64,000 nucleotides of DNA. It comes from Flavobacterium sp. LC2016-13 (GTDB taxonomy: Bacteria; Bacteroidota; Bacteroidia; Flavobacteriales; Flavobacteriaceae). This document shows positions 50,411 through 59,389 of the stretch, piece by piece. Made by a program: the position numbers and the translations under genes. The notes under the pieces were generated by a model, which saw nothing but the letters and a program-made list of their open reading frames with translations, did no database searches and had not been told where the DNA came from. The stretch's first letter is position 1; every line of letters begins with the position of its first letter. The stretch is taken from NCBI RefSeq assembly GCF_009707955.1, contig NZ_WMDQ01000009.1:62001-126000 (forward strand). The letters run 5' to 3'.

Positions 50411-51154
50411 ATGAAAGTTTCCATAATTACGGTTTGCTACAATCGAAAAGCAACCATAGCGCAATCTATCGAAAGCGTTTTAAATCAAGATTATCCTAAT
50501 ATTGAATATATTGTTATAGATGGTAATTCATCAGATGGCACTCAAAATATTATAGAATCCTACTCAGGTAAAATTACTCAATATATTTCTGAACGTGATA
50601 AAGGAATGTATGACGCCATCAATAAAGGCTTAAAATTAGCTACTGGAGATATAGTTGGTTTAATGCATTCTGATGATGTTTTTTATGATTCAAAAGTTGT
50701 ATCTAAAATTGTAAACACTTTTAATACTACATTATCTGCTGATGCTGTTTATGGAGATGGTATTTATGTTACAAATGATGCGAATGAAAAAATAGTTCGC
50801 AACAGGATCGGAGGTCAGTTCAATTTCGAAAAATTGAAATCAGGTTGGTTGCCATTACATCCTACAGTTTATATTAAAAAATCTGTTATTGAAAAATTGG
50901 GTTATTATAATTTAGATTTTAAAATAGCCTCAGATACAGAGTTTTTATTACGCTATTTATATAAGCATAAGATAAATATTATCTATTTAAATGAATATAT
51001 AGTAAAAATGAAAATGGGAGGTTTAAGTACTAATTATAAAAGAGTATTCGAGGTTTTGTCCGAAGATTACAGAATTTATAAATACCACAACATTTCCGCT
51101 TTTAAAACTGTTTTTCAGAAAAAATTTTTGGCTTTGACACAGTATTTAAAATAA
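50411..51154 (+). CDS. Glycosyltransferase family 2 (WcaA-like)
   Basis: 247 residues. GT-A core SIITVCYNRKATIAQSIESV, YIVIDGNSSDGT and GDIVGLMHSDDVFYD (DxD-like). LYKHKINIIYLNEYIVKMKMGG fits the WcaA type. It lies 35 bp before the initiating transferase gene. Confidence 0.87.
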   Translation: MKVSIITVCYNRKATIAQSIESVLNQDYPNIEYIVIDGNSSDGTQNIIESYSGKITQYISERDKGMYDAINKGLKLATGDIVGLMHSDDVFYDSKVVSKIVNTFNTTLSADAVYGDGIYVTNDANEKIVRNRIGGQFNFEKLKSGWLPLHPTVYIKKSVIEKLGYYNLDFKIASDTEFLLRYLYKHKINIIYLNEYIVKMKMGGLSTNYKRVFEVLSEDYRIYKYHNISAFKTVFQKKFLALTQYLK

Positions 51155-51188
51155 TACAAACCACGAAAGATTATAAGATTTTTTACAA

Positions 51189-52607
51189 ATGAAAACTTTA
51201 AATAAATTATCGAAATACAATTTTTCCCGCTATTTCAAACTTTTTTTTGTAGTCTGGGACATTATTTTATTGAATATAGCTATTGTGCTATCGTCACTAG
51301 CTAGATATCATAGTCTCAATGAACTTTTTTCAACACAAGTACAAACTATTTCCCTACTAACCAATTTAATATGGATCATTTTACTTTTATATAATAATTC
51401 GTTTAAAATTATAAGAGTCGAGCCTATAGAATCGATATTAAAAAGAACTATAAAAAAATTCATTATACATTCTTCCTTAATTACAATTTTTGTTGTTTTT
51501 CTAAACTATACTGAAATTTCAAGAGTTTGTCTGCTCTATTTTTATTCCTTTTTTTTCACACTACTTATGATTTCTCGCTATTTGTCAATAAAGGTTTTGA
51601 AATATATAAGAGCAAAAGGATACAATTTTAAAAGTTTTATTGTTGTGGGCGCCAACGATACTGATGAAAGAATACGCAAAATGTTAGCAAAAGACCTTAC
51701 TTACGGATATCGTTTTTTAGGCTTTTTTGATGAAAAAGTAGATCCATTTGCTTTTATTTCGGGTCCTGTAGTTGGTGATTTTGATGATCTTGAAGGATTT
51801 ATTCTTAGAAGAAAGGTTGATGAGATGTATATAGCACTGCATATTGACAATATTTCAGTCATTAACAAATTGATACAGATTTGCGAGCACAATATGGTGC
51901 GGATTAAATTTATTCCTGATTTTCAACTTTATACAAAGTCAAATAAAGTAGAAATTTCGTTTTATGAGAATACACCAGTTCTAATGTTTCGTCGAGAACC
52001 TTTAGAACTAACAGTAAACAGAATTATAAAACAAGTCTTTGATTTTTGTTTTTCATTAGCAGTGATTTTATTAATATTTCCGTGGTTATTTCCTATCCTA
52101 ATGATGATTATTAAAATTGAATCTCCAGGGCCAGTGTTTTTTAGACAAGAACGTTCAGGCCGAGACAACCAAAGTTTTACTTGTTTGAAATTTAGAAGCA
52201 TGTGTGTTAATTCTTTATCAGATTGTAAACAAGCAGGAAAAGGAGATAGTCGTATTACTAAATTCGGATCTTTTATTCGCAAAACAAGTATCGATGAATT
52301 ACCTCAGTTTTTTAATGTTCTCTTTGGCGATATGTCCGTAGTAGGACCGAGGCCTCATATGGTAAATCACACCAAGCAATATAGTGAGTTAATTAATAAT
52401 TATTTGGTCCGGCAATATGCAAAACCAGGAATTACAGGCTGGGCCCAGGTAAATGGCTTTCGTGGTGAAACAAAAGAGATTATCGATATGGAAAACAGAG
52501 TAGAATATGATATCTGGTATATTGAAAATTGGAGCCTGCTGTTAGATATTCGAATTGTTATTAAGACCGTTATCAATATGTTTAAAGGAGAAGAAAACGC
52601 ATATTAA
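51189..52607 (+). CDS. Polyprenyl-phosphate sugar phosphotransferase (WcaJ-like initiating enzyme)
   Basis: 472 residues. Four or five N-terminal helices, then a cytoplasmic Rossmann-like segment (SFIVVGANDTDERIRK). The C-terminal PGT domain has GPVFFRQERSGRDNQSF, CLKFRSM, SIDELPQFFNVLFGDMS and VVGPRPHM. It transfers a sugar-1-phosphate (usually glucose-1-P) to undecaprenyl phosphate, starting the repeat unit. Its place at the end of the glycosyltransferase block is unusual but not rare. Confidence 0.92.
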   Translation: MKTLNKLSKYNFSRYFKLFFVVWDIILLNIAIVLSSLARYHSLNELFSTQVQTISLLTNLIWIILLLYNNSFKIIRVEPIESILKRTIKKFIIHSSLITIFVVFLNYTEISRVCLLYFYSFFFTLLMISRYLSIKVLKYIRAKGYNFKSFIVVGANDTDERIRKMLAKDLTYGYRFLGFFDEKVDPFAFISGPVVGDFDDLEGFILRRKVDEMYIALHIDNISVINKLIQICEHNMVRIKFIPDFQLYTKSNKVEISFYENTPVLMFRREPLELTVNRIIKQVFDFCFSLAVILLIFPWLFPILMMIIKIESPGPVFFRQERSGRDNQSFTCLKFRSMCVNSLSDCKQAGKGDSRITKFGSFIRKTSIDELPQFFNVLFGDMSVVGPRPHMVNHTKQYSELINNYLVRQYAKPGITGWAQVNGFRGETKEIIDMENRVEYDIWYIENWSLLLDIRIVIKTVINMFKGEENAY

Positions 52608-52717
52608 ATCTTTAAATAGTAATCTTTTTTCTCCCAATTCTAAAAATAAAACTAGTACCTATTTATATCCAATAATGTTTTTTATAATCAATACTTATTA
52701 AATAATCCTATACTTAA

Positions 52718-53509
52718 ATGAAACAAAAAAACTTTATTTATATTAAAACATTTTGCCTTTTAGTATTCCTGTTTTTGCTTTTTTCTTGCGGCTCAAGAAA
52801 AGATATAGTCTATTATCAAAACATTGATAGTATGGCTACACAGCAACACATAAATTCTTATGAAGTCAAAATTCAGCCCGATGATTTATTAATGATTATA
52901 GTTTCTGCTGAAGATCCTGAAATTGCTATTCCTTTTAATTTATCAACAGTTACCATAGCAAATCCAAATAAATTGGAGATGGCAGGAGGACAACAAATTA
53001 TTCAATCCTATTTAGTGGATCAAGCTGGAATGATAAATTTTCCTGTTTTAGGAAAACTACAAGTAGGAGGCTTAACCCGTTCAGAAGTATTAAAATTGCT
53101 AAAAGACAAAATAGGAGTTTATATCAAGAATCCGATTATCAACCTGAGAATTACAAATTTTAAAATTTCGTTGCAAGGAGAAGTAAATTTACCAGGTACT
53201 TATACCATTTCATCAGAAAGAGTCACTTTAATTGAAGCCTTAAGTATGGCGAAAGATCTAACTATTTACGGCAAAAGAGATAATATTTTGGTAATTAGAG
53301 AAGTAAATGGTGAAAAATCATATAATAGAGTAGATATTACTAAATCAGACTTTATTAATTCTCCCTTTTATTATTTGGCTCAAAATGATGTAATATATGT
53401 TGAGCCTAATAAAACAAAAGTAAATGCATCCGCAGTTGGACCAAATACTGCAGTTATTATATCTGCGATTTCTATTTTAGTATCGCTTTCTGTTCTAATA
53501 TTTAAATAA
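52718..53509 (+). CDS. Polysaccharide export lipoprotein (Wza-like)
   Basis: 263 residues. Lipobox LLFSCGS puts the lipidated Cys at 24. The poly-export domain (VKIQPDDLLMIIVSAEDPEI) and SLBB-like segment (LVDQAGMINFPVLGKLQVGG, ISLQGEVNLPGTYTI) are present. The C-terminal hydrophobic helix (AVIISAISILVSLSVLIF) is typical of Bacteroidota Wza. It forms the outer-membrane export channel with Wzc. Confidence 0.92.
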   Translation: MKQKNFIYIKTFCLLVFLFLLFSCGSRKDIVYYQNIDSMATQQHINSYEVKIQPDDLLMIIVSAEDPEIAIPFNLSTVTIANPNKLEMAGGQQIIQSYLVDQAGMINFPVLGKLQVGGLTRSEVLKLLKDKIGVYIKNPIINLRITNFKISLQGEVNLPGTYTISSERVTLIEALSMAKDLTIYGKRDNILVIREVNGEKSYNRVDITKSDFINSPFYYLAQNDVIYVEPNKTKVNASAVGPNTAVIISAISILVSLSVLIFK

Positions 53510-53523
53510 ATCGAAATAGTATA

Positions 53524-55890
53524 ATGCAAAGAGAAGATTTTTATAATGATGAAATCGAAGATGTTAATCTTCGTGAACAATTAGATAAATATATAATTCA
53601 CTGGAGATGGTTCTTATTAAGCATCGTAATTTGCTTAACCATTGCTTTTTTGTATTTGCGATACACTACTCCAATTTATGAAGCAACCACTACGATATTG
53701 GTTAAAGATGAAAAAAAAGGAGGAATGCTTTCAGAATTATCCGTTTTTTCAGATTTAGGATTAGGAGGGGCTTCTGTTAATAATTTAGACAATGAAATAG
53801 AAATATTAAAATCAAGGACTATTGTTGAAAGTACTGTAGAAAAATTAAATTTAAATATAGCTTTAATTGCAGAAGGAAGTGTAGTAGACAGGGATATTTA
53901 TAAAGACGTACCAATAAAAGTAAATTTCATTAGTAAAACAGTTTTGTTCAATAATGCTAAAGTTGTTTTAAAATGTAATTTTTTAACGAAGGAAACTTTT
54001 GAATTTACAAATTATAAGGAAAATGAGAATATAATTTTATCTACTAAGAAAGTATTTAAATATGGTGAAAAAATACCAACCAGTTTAGGGATTTTAGTCA
54101 TAAATAAAACAAATGCTTTTGACGAAAATAATTTTAAACATTATAATTCTATTAGTATTTCTATTAGTCCTGTTGAAAACGTTGCTGAGAGCTATAAAAT
54201 CAGATTAAAAGTAGAGCCAATAAGTAAAACTAGTAGTGTGGTTAATGTATCTATTTCTGATCCTGTACAAAAAAGAGCAGAAGCTTTTTTAGATAATATG
54301 ATTCGGATCTATAATGAAGATGCGGCACGAGACAAGAATTTTATTTCTGAAAATACCTCCAGATTTATAGCGGGCAGATTAGCTTTAATCGCGCAAGAAT
54401 TAGATGGAGTAGAACAAGATGTAGAAAGTTTTAAAAAATCAAACAGATTAACTGACATTGAATCTGAAGCAAAACTTTTTATTGAAGGTTCAAATGAATA
54501 TGATAAAAAGGGAGTAGAAACGGAGATTCAGCTAAATGTAGTTTCTTCTTTATTAGATTTTATAAAAACAAGCACCAATTCTGATCTACTACCAACGAAT
54601 CTGATTACCGATAGTGGCGATACAGGAGGATTAATAAGTTCTTATAATCAGCTGGTTTTAGATCGTAATCGTATTTTGAAATCAGCGACAACTGAGAATC
54701 CATCTGTGATAAAATTAGATCAACAGATTACTTCTTTAAAATTAAATATGGCTGAAAGCCTAAAACGTTTGCAGTCTAATTTGCAAATTCAAAATAAGAA
54801 TATTCAAAATCAGGAAGGTGTTCTGGATAGTAAAATAAGTAAGATTCCCGCACAGGAACGACAATTTAGAGTAATTGCCAGGCAGCAAAAAGTAAAAGAA
54901 GAATTATACCTGTATTTGTTGCAAAAAAGAGAAGAAACGGCAATTTCGTTAGCAGCTACAGAACCCAATGCCCGTGTTATAGATGTTGCTAAAGCGGGAA
55001 GAAACCCTGTAAGTCCGAAGAAAAAAGTTATATATCTGGCCGCAATGTTATTGGGATTATTAGTTCCTTTTGGAATTATTTATGCAGATGATTTACTAGA
55101 TACAAAAATTAAAAGTAAACAGGATTTAGAAGGTAAGACACAAATTCCTTTTGTTGGCGATATACCAACATCTAATGATATCGAAGAATTAATAAAAGCA
55201 GAAAGCAGGACCAGTTCTGCCGAAGCAATTAGAATTGTGCGGACAAATCTTGAGTTTATGTTAAATAAAGTTCCTGATGGAATTGCGAAGACTTTATTTG
55301 TAACATCTACATTTCCGGCAGAAGGTAAAACATTTATAGCGGTTAATTTAGCTGCAACATTTGCTTTGTCAGGAAGAAGAGTGCTATTAATAGGCATGGA
55401 TATCAGAAACCCAAAATTTAGTGAATATATGGATGTTCCGACTTTTGGCTTAACAAACTATTTATCATCAGCAGATAAAGATGTTAGAGATTATATTATC
55501 AAACATCCTGGTTATGAGAATTTCTTTATCCTTCCTTCGGGTATAATTCCGCCTAATCCGGCCGAATTGTTAATGAGTAAAAGAGTAGATCAGCTTTTTG
55601 AGACATTGAAAAAGGAATATGATTACATTATAGTTGATACAGCGCCTGTTAGTTTAGTTACAGATACTTTATTGGTTGCTAAAAATGCAGATACTTTTGT
55701 TTATATAATGCGTGCAAATGTCTTAGAAAAACGAATGTTATCAATTGCAAATTCTTTATACAGAGAAAATAAATTACCAAATATGTGTATTGTACTTAAT
55801 GATACTGATTCTTCAAAAGCTTATGCGTATGGATATGGATACGGTCCTAAGGAAGCAAAAAAACATTGGTTTAGAAAGTTTTTTTCTTAA
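53524..55890 (+). CDS. Wzc-like polysaccharide copolymerase / tyrosine kinase
   Basis: 788 residues. Wzz domain with a TM near residues 26-46, then a long periplasmic coiled coil (DGVEQDVESFKKSNRLTDIE, LQIQNKNIQNQEGVLD). The second TM (VIYLAAMLLGLLVPFGII) precedes the kinase. The BY-kinase has Walker A TSTFPAEGKTFIAVN, Walker A' RVLLIGMDIRNPK and Walker B DYIIVDTAPVS. The C-terminal cluster AYAYGYGYGP is the expected autophosphorylation tail. It controls chain length and export with the Wza-like protein and is probably opposed by the convergent CpsB-like phosphatase. Confidence 0.95.
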   Translation: MQREDFYNDEIEDVNLREQLDKYIIHWRWFLLSIVICLTIAFLYLRYTTPIYEATTTILVKDEKKGGMLSELSVFSDLGLGGASVNNLDNEIEILKSRTIVESTVEKLNLNIALIAEGSVVDRDIYKDVPIKVNFISKTVLFNNAKVVLKCNFLTKETFEFTNYKENENIILSTKKVFKYGEKIPTSLGILVINKTNAFDENNFKHYNSISISISPVENVAESYKIRLKVEPISKTSSVVNVSISDPVQKRAEAFLDNMIRIYNEDAARDKNFISENTSRFIAGRLALIAQELDGVEQDVESFKKSNRLTDIESEAKLFIEGSNEYDKKGVETEIQLNVVSSLLDFIKTSTNSDLLPTNLITDSGDTGGLISSYNQLVLDRNRILKSATTENPSVIKLDQQITSLKLNMAESLKRLQSNLQIQNKNIQNQEGVLDSKISKIPAQERQFRVIARQQKVKEELYLYLLQKREETAISLAATEPNARVIDVAKAGRNPVSPKKKVIYLAAMLLGLLVPFGIIYADDLLDTKIKSKQDLEGKTQIPFVGDIPTSNDIEELIKAESRTSSAEAIRIVRTNLEFMLNKVPDGIAKTLFVTSTFPAEGKTFIAVNLAATFALSGRRVLLIGMDIRNPKFSEYMDVPTFGLTNYLSSADKDVRDYIIKHPGYENFFILPSGIIPPNPAELLMSKRVDQLFETLKKEYDYIIVDTAPVSLVTDTLLVAKNADTFVYIMRANVLEKRMLSIANSLYRENKLPNMCIVLNDTDSSKAYAYGYGYGPKEAKKHWFRKFFS

Positions 55891-55895
55891 TGGGT

Positions 55896-55949
55896 AATAG
55901 CATAAAAAAAGGCGATTCAAATATTTGAATCGCCTTTTTTTATGCTATT
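55896..55949. terminator. 54-bp perfect palindrome between wzc-like and cpsB-like genes
   Basis: All 54 bp form a perfect palindrome (arms ending AGGCGATTCAAATA / TATTTGAATCGCCT, flanked by A7 and T7). It lies immediately after the Wzc stop and 22 bp before the opposing gene's stop. The symmetry makes it an efficient bidirectional terminator. Confidence 0.95.
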
Positions 55950-55970
55950 TTGTGTTTAAAACTGTTTTGT

Positions 55971-56708
55971 TTAAAATTTAAAAAATTGATTATTTTTTAT
56001 GATTTCTTTTAAAGGAGCAATGTTTTTTACTTTTATTTTTTGACTGAAGGCCGCTATATGATTATTATGATGAACATCAGAGCCCGTAAAATCATACATT
56101 CCCTTTTTTAATAACTGATCGGCAACCTTCGTAATTCTCTCTCCATAATAACCTACTAAAGACAATAAATTTAGTTGAAATAAACATCCGGCTTTTTTCA
56201 GTTTCTCATATTCATTAAAGTTTTTATGATAAAATAAATATCTTTCAGGATGTGCTAAAACCGGAATATATCCTGCCACTTGCAAATCGAAAAGTATTTT
56301 ATACAATTGTACTGGAGCATTCATATAAGACATTTCGACCAAAACGTAATTATCTTTTAATGTTAGAAGTTTTTCAGATTTAAAATGATTTTCAAACCAG
56401 TCATCCATGAAATATTCTGCTGCAGCATGAAGTGGAACTTTTACGTTGTGGTTATTTAATAAAAGTTTAGTTTCAGAATGGTTTGCAATAATAGTCTGCG
56501 GTGAATTATTCCAAATATAATGGCTAATGTGCGGTGTAGTTATAAATTGATAAATACCAATTTCTTTTAGCGCTTTAACAAGTTTTGTTGTTTCGGTTAT
56601 AGTTCTTGCACCATCATCAATTCCCGGTAATAAATGAGAATGAATATCTGTATAATCGCCAGAAAGAAGGTCTTTTAAGTACGGTTTTGATTTAAAAAAT
56701 GATAGCAT
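55971..56708 (-). CDS. CpsB/CapC-type PHP-domain protein-tyrosine phosphatase
   Basis: 245 residues. The PHP metal site begins with TDIHSHLLPGIDDG (H23, H25, D31). TTPHISH, YVLVEMSY, PVLAHPERY and FTGSDVHHN supply the other ligands. This enzyme dephosphorylates the Tyr tail of Wzc-like kinases. It is convergent with the kinase gene, so it lies outside the operon but next to it. Confidence 0.92.
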   Translation of the reverse strand: MLSFFKSKPYLKDLLSGDYTDIHSHLLPGIDDGARTITETTKLVKALKEIGIYQFITTPHISHYIWNNSPQTIIANHSETKLLLNNHNVKVPLHAAAEYFMDDWFENHFKSEKLLTLKDNYVLVEMSYMNAPVQLYKILFDLQVAGYIPVLAHPERYLFYHKNFNEYEKLKKAGCLFQLNLLSLVGYYGERITKVADQLLKKGMYDFTGSDVHHNNHIAAFSQKIKVKNIAPLKEIIKNNQFFKF

Positions 56709-56712
56709 TTGA

Positions 56713-56720
56713 CAAAAGTA
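56713..56720 (-). promoter_or_regulatory. -7 box of the CpsB-like gene
   Basis: The minus strand reads TACTTTTG (perfect TAnnTTTG), ending only 4 bp before the ATG. The transcript would be leaderless or nearly so. Confidence 0.4.
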
Positions 56721-56794
56721 ATTAAATTGGCAGAGATTTTCTTACTGATTAGTGTATTATTTACAAGAATTAATATTTAACAGCTGTTGAAAGA

Positions 56795-56802
56795 TAATTT
56801 TG
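56795..56802 (+). promoter_or_regulatory. -7 box of the DUF5009 gene
   Basis: TAATTTTG is a perfect TAnnTTTG, 49 bp before the ATG at 56852. Confidence 0.4.
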
Positions 56803-56851
56803 CATTTAATTAATTATGTTATAATTTGCATTGAAAAAAATGTAATAATTT

Positions 56852-58045
56852 ATGAAAATTAAAGAAAATTTATATAATCAAAGAATTATTTCAATAGACG
56901 CTTTACGCGGAATTACAATTTTTGTAATGATTTTTGTAAACGAATTATCAAGTGTCAAAAATGTGCCACAATGGATGAAGCACATGCCGGAAGATGCTGA
57001 CGCGATGACTTTTGTAGATTTAGTTTTTCCTGCCTTTTTATTTATTGTCGGAATGTCGATTCCATTTGCGTTTAATGCCAGATTAATTAAAGGTGATAGT
57101 ACAAAAATAATTTGGACACATACTTTAAAAAGAGCTTTGGCTTTAATTATAATTGGCGTTTTTATGGTGAACGCTGAATATGGTTATGACGCTTCAAAGA
57201 TGATAATTGCACCTGCATTTTGGGGACTTTGGGCTTATGCAATGCTAATTCCTATTTGGAATAAATATCCGAAATATTTTTCGTTTTGGTTAAAAAATAT
57301 ACTTCAATATGGTGGAATCTTAGTTTTGATAACGCTTTACTTTTTATATGTTCAGGAAAATACGGGTGATATTGGGATGACGCCAAAATGGTGGGGAATT
57401 CTTGGGTTAATAGGTTGGGCATATCTTTTTACCGTGATTTATTATTGGCTTGTTTCAGGAAAATTATGGGCAATGATTACTTTTTTGGTTGTTTGTGTTG
57501 TTGCTAATTCAATTAATTTAACAGAAGGTTTGACATTACAAAAAGTGATCTGGTTTAATTTTATAGCAGGACATTTAACGCATGCTTCATTAGTTGCCGC
57601 GGGAGTTGTTATTTCATTATTGTTTTTTGATCGAAAAATTCCACTTAAAATTAATTGGGCTGTTATTGCATTTGCTGTTTTGTTTTTTTTGGCTGGATAT
57701 TTTCTGAGACCATATTATGGAATTTCTAAAATAAAAGGAACCCCATCCTGGACAATGTTCTCTGCTGCAATTTGTACCGTTCTCTTTTATTTTCTCTACT
57801 GGTTAATGGAAGTTAAAAAGCAAACCAAATGGAGTAATTTCTTCATGCCGGCAGCGGCAAATCCTTTACTAATTTATATTTTGCCAGGCGTAATTTATTA
57901 TTTTAATCTGGCTTTCAATATTAAAATTATTCCGGACTATTTTCGCGAAGGTGTTCCAGGAATTATTTGGAGTTTAGTATTTTCGACTATAATGTTATTG
58001 GTCATGAAAATATGCAATAAATACAAAATTCAATTGCATTTATAA
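56852..58045 (+). CDS. DUF5009 / HGSNAT-like membrane acyltransferase
   Basis: 397 residues with about eleven helices. The N-terminal RIISIDALRGITIFVMIFVNEL is the family's SIDALRG motif, and FVDLVFPAFLFIVGMSIPFAF follows. The C-terminal MPAAANPLLIYILPGVIYYF matches the conserved end. Human HGSNAT acetylates heparan sulfate glucosamine. The role here is unknown; modification of a surface glycan is plausible given the neighbourhood. Confidence 0.88.
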   Translation: MKIKENLYNQRIISIDALRGITIFVMIFVNELSSVKNVPQWMKHMPEDADAMTFVDLVFPAFLFIVGMSIPFAFNARLIKGDSTKIIWTHTLKRALALIIIGVFMVNAEYGYDASKMIIAPAFWGLWAYAMLIPIWNKYPKYFSFWLKNILQYGGILVLITLYFLYVQENTGDIGMTPKWWGILGLIGWAYLFTVIYYWLVSGKLWAMITFLVVCVVANSINLTEGLTLQKVIWFNFIAGHLTHASLVAAGVVISLLFFDRKIPLKINWAVIAFAVLFFLAGYFLRPYYGISKIKGTPSWTMFSAAICTVLFYFLYWLMEVKKQTKWSNFFMPAAANPLLIYILPGVIYYFNLAFNIKIIPDYFREGVPGIIWSLVFSTIMLLVMKICNKYKIQLHL

Positions 58046-58139
58046 AAGACCTTCCTATTCCAAATAATATAAACTTTAATCACTTTAGAATTTTTTCTAT
58101 TTATTCTTTTCAAAACTATCGATGTATCTTAATAAATTC

Positions 58140-58147
58140 TAAATTTG
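58140..58147 (+). promoter_or_regulatory. -7 box of the outer-membrane barrel gene
   Basis: TAAATTTG is a perfect TAnnTTTG. The expected transcript start near 58154 leaves about 21 nt before the ATG at 58175. Confidence 0.4.
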
Positions 58148-58174
58148 TAGGAAAATATTCTTAGTTTGCTTTTG

Positions 58175-59359
58175 ATGAATAATTCGAAATTAAAGTTAAT
58201 AGTACTTGTTTTTCTTATTACTCCATTTTGTTATTCGCAAAATGACAGCATAACTATGGAGAAAAAGGATATTCTGGATGTTATATATAAGATTTTCAAT
58301 AAAAACGATTCTATAAGAAAAATTAAAGATAAAAAAGTAGCCTTTTCGTTATTACCGGTTCCTATCGATGCCAATTCGAGTTCAGGATTAGTAGTTTCAT
58401 TTTTAACAACTTTTTATTTAGGTGAAGATCATAAAACAACAAAAATGTCGCAAGTATCTTTTTCTCCCTATTTCAGTTTTAGTAATCAGTATGTTTTTCC
58501 TTTTCAGTCATATATTTATACCAAGGATAATAAATGGAATTTTATTGGCGATTATCGTTATCTGATTTATCCTCAGCTCACATATGGTTTGGGAGAACAT
58601 AATACGAAAGATGAAATGTCAACTTTAGACTATCAGCAATGGCGGTTTTATCAATTTATTACCCGAAAAGTAATTGGCGATTTTAGACTGGGTATGGGTT
58701 TAATGTTAGATAATTACCAAAACATTTCGGAGAAATCATATATAGATGAAGAAACAGATTATGTGAAATATATGAATGGAGATTTTTCAGATGAAAGTTC
58801 TTTCGGTTATGCATTTCAGGCGTTATACGATTCCAGAGAAAATAATGTAAATCCTGAACAAGGTTTGTATGTCGAGGCCGATTTACGAATAAATACAAGC
58901 GGAGCAGAAGGAAAAAAATGGAAATCACTTTATATTGATGCCCGAAAATATCATTCATTTAATAAATACAAACATAGAGTTTGGGCTTCGAGAGCTTTTT
59001 ATTGGGCAACATTTGATGGTAAACCTCATTATCTCGATCTTCCCAGTATAGGTTGGGATCGTGAAGGAAAAACTGGAAGGGGATTTACAAAAAACAGATA
59101 TCGCAGCAATGCATTGCTTTATTTCGAAACCGAATATAGAACTGACATTACCCGAAATGGTTTTTTTGGTGCCGTATTTTTTGCAAATATTTCATCTGTT
59201 TCAAAATTAGAAACCTATCAATTTGATAAATGGAATCCTGCTGTTGGAACCGGAATTCGAATTAAATGGAATAAACGAAACAACAGCAATTTAGCGCTAG
59301 ATTTTGGTGTCAGTAAAAACGATTGGTCATTAAGGTTAGGATTAACAGAAAATTTTTAA
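58175..59359 (+). CDS. Outer-membrane barrel of the surface-antigen (BamA/TamA-like) type without POTRA domains
   Basis: 394 residues from the ATG at 58175; a TTG at 58166 is three codons upstream. Signal peptide (LKLIVLVFLITPFCYSQ). Beta-rich sequence with SSSGLVVSFLTTFYLG, FGYAFQALYDSRENNVNPEQGLYVEADL and the late RSNALLYFETEYRTDI resemble the D15/Omp85 C-terminal barrel. It ends with the strand SLRLGLTENF. The usual POTRA repeats are missing. The function is unknown. Confidence 0.78.
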   Translation: MNNSKLKLIVLVFLITPFCYSQNDSITMEKKDILDVIYKIFNKNDSIRKIKDKKVAFSLLPVPIDANSSSGLVVSFLTTFYLGEDHKTTKMSQVSFSPYFSFSNQYVFPFQSYIYTKDNKWNFIGDYRYLIYPQLTYGLGEHNTKDEMSTLDYQQWRFYQFITRKVIGDFRLGMGLMLDNYQNISEKSYIDEETDYVKYMNGDFSDESSFGYAFQALYDSRENNVNPEQGLYVEADLRINTSGAEGKKWKSLYIDARKYHSFNKYKHRVWASRAFYWATFDGKPHYLDLPSIGWDREGKTGRGFTKNRYRSNALLYFETEYRTDITRNGFFGAVFFANISSVSKLETYQFDKWNPAVGTGIRIKWNKRNNSNLALDFGVSKNDWSLRLGLTENF

Positions 59360-59389
59360 CTTTCAACAAAATCCACAGTCCCAATTTTC

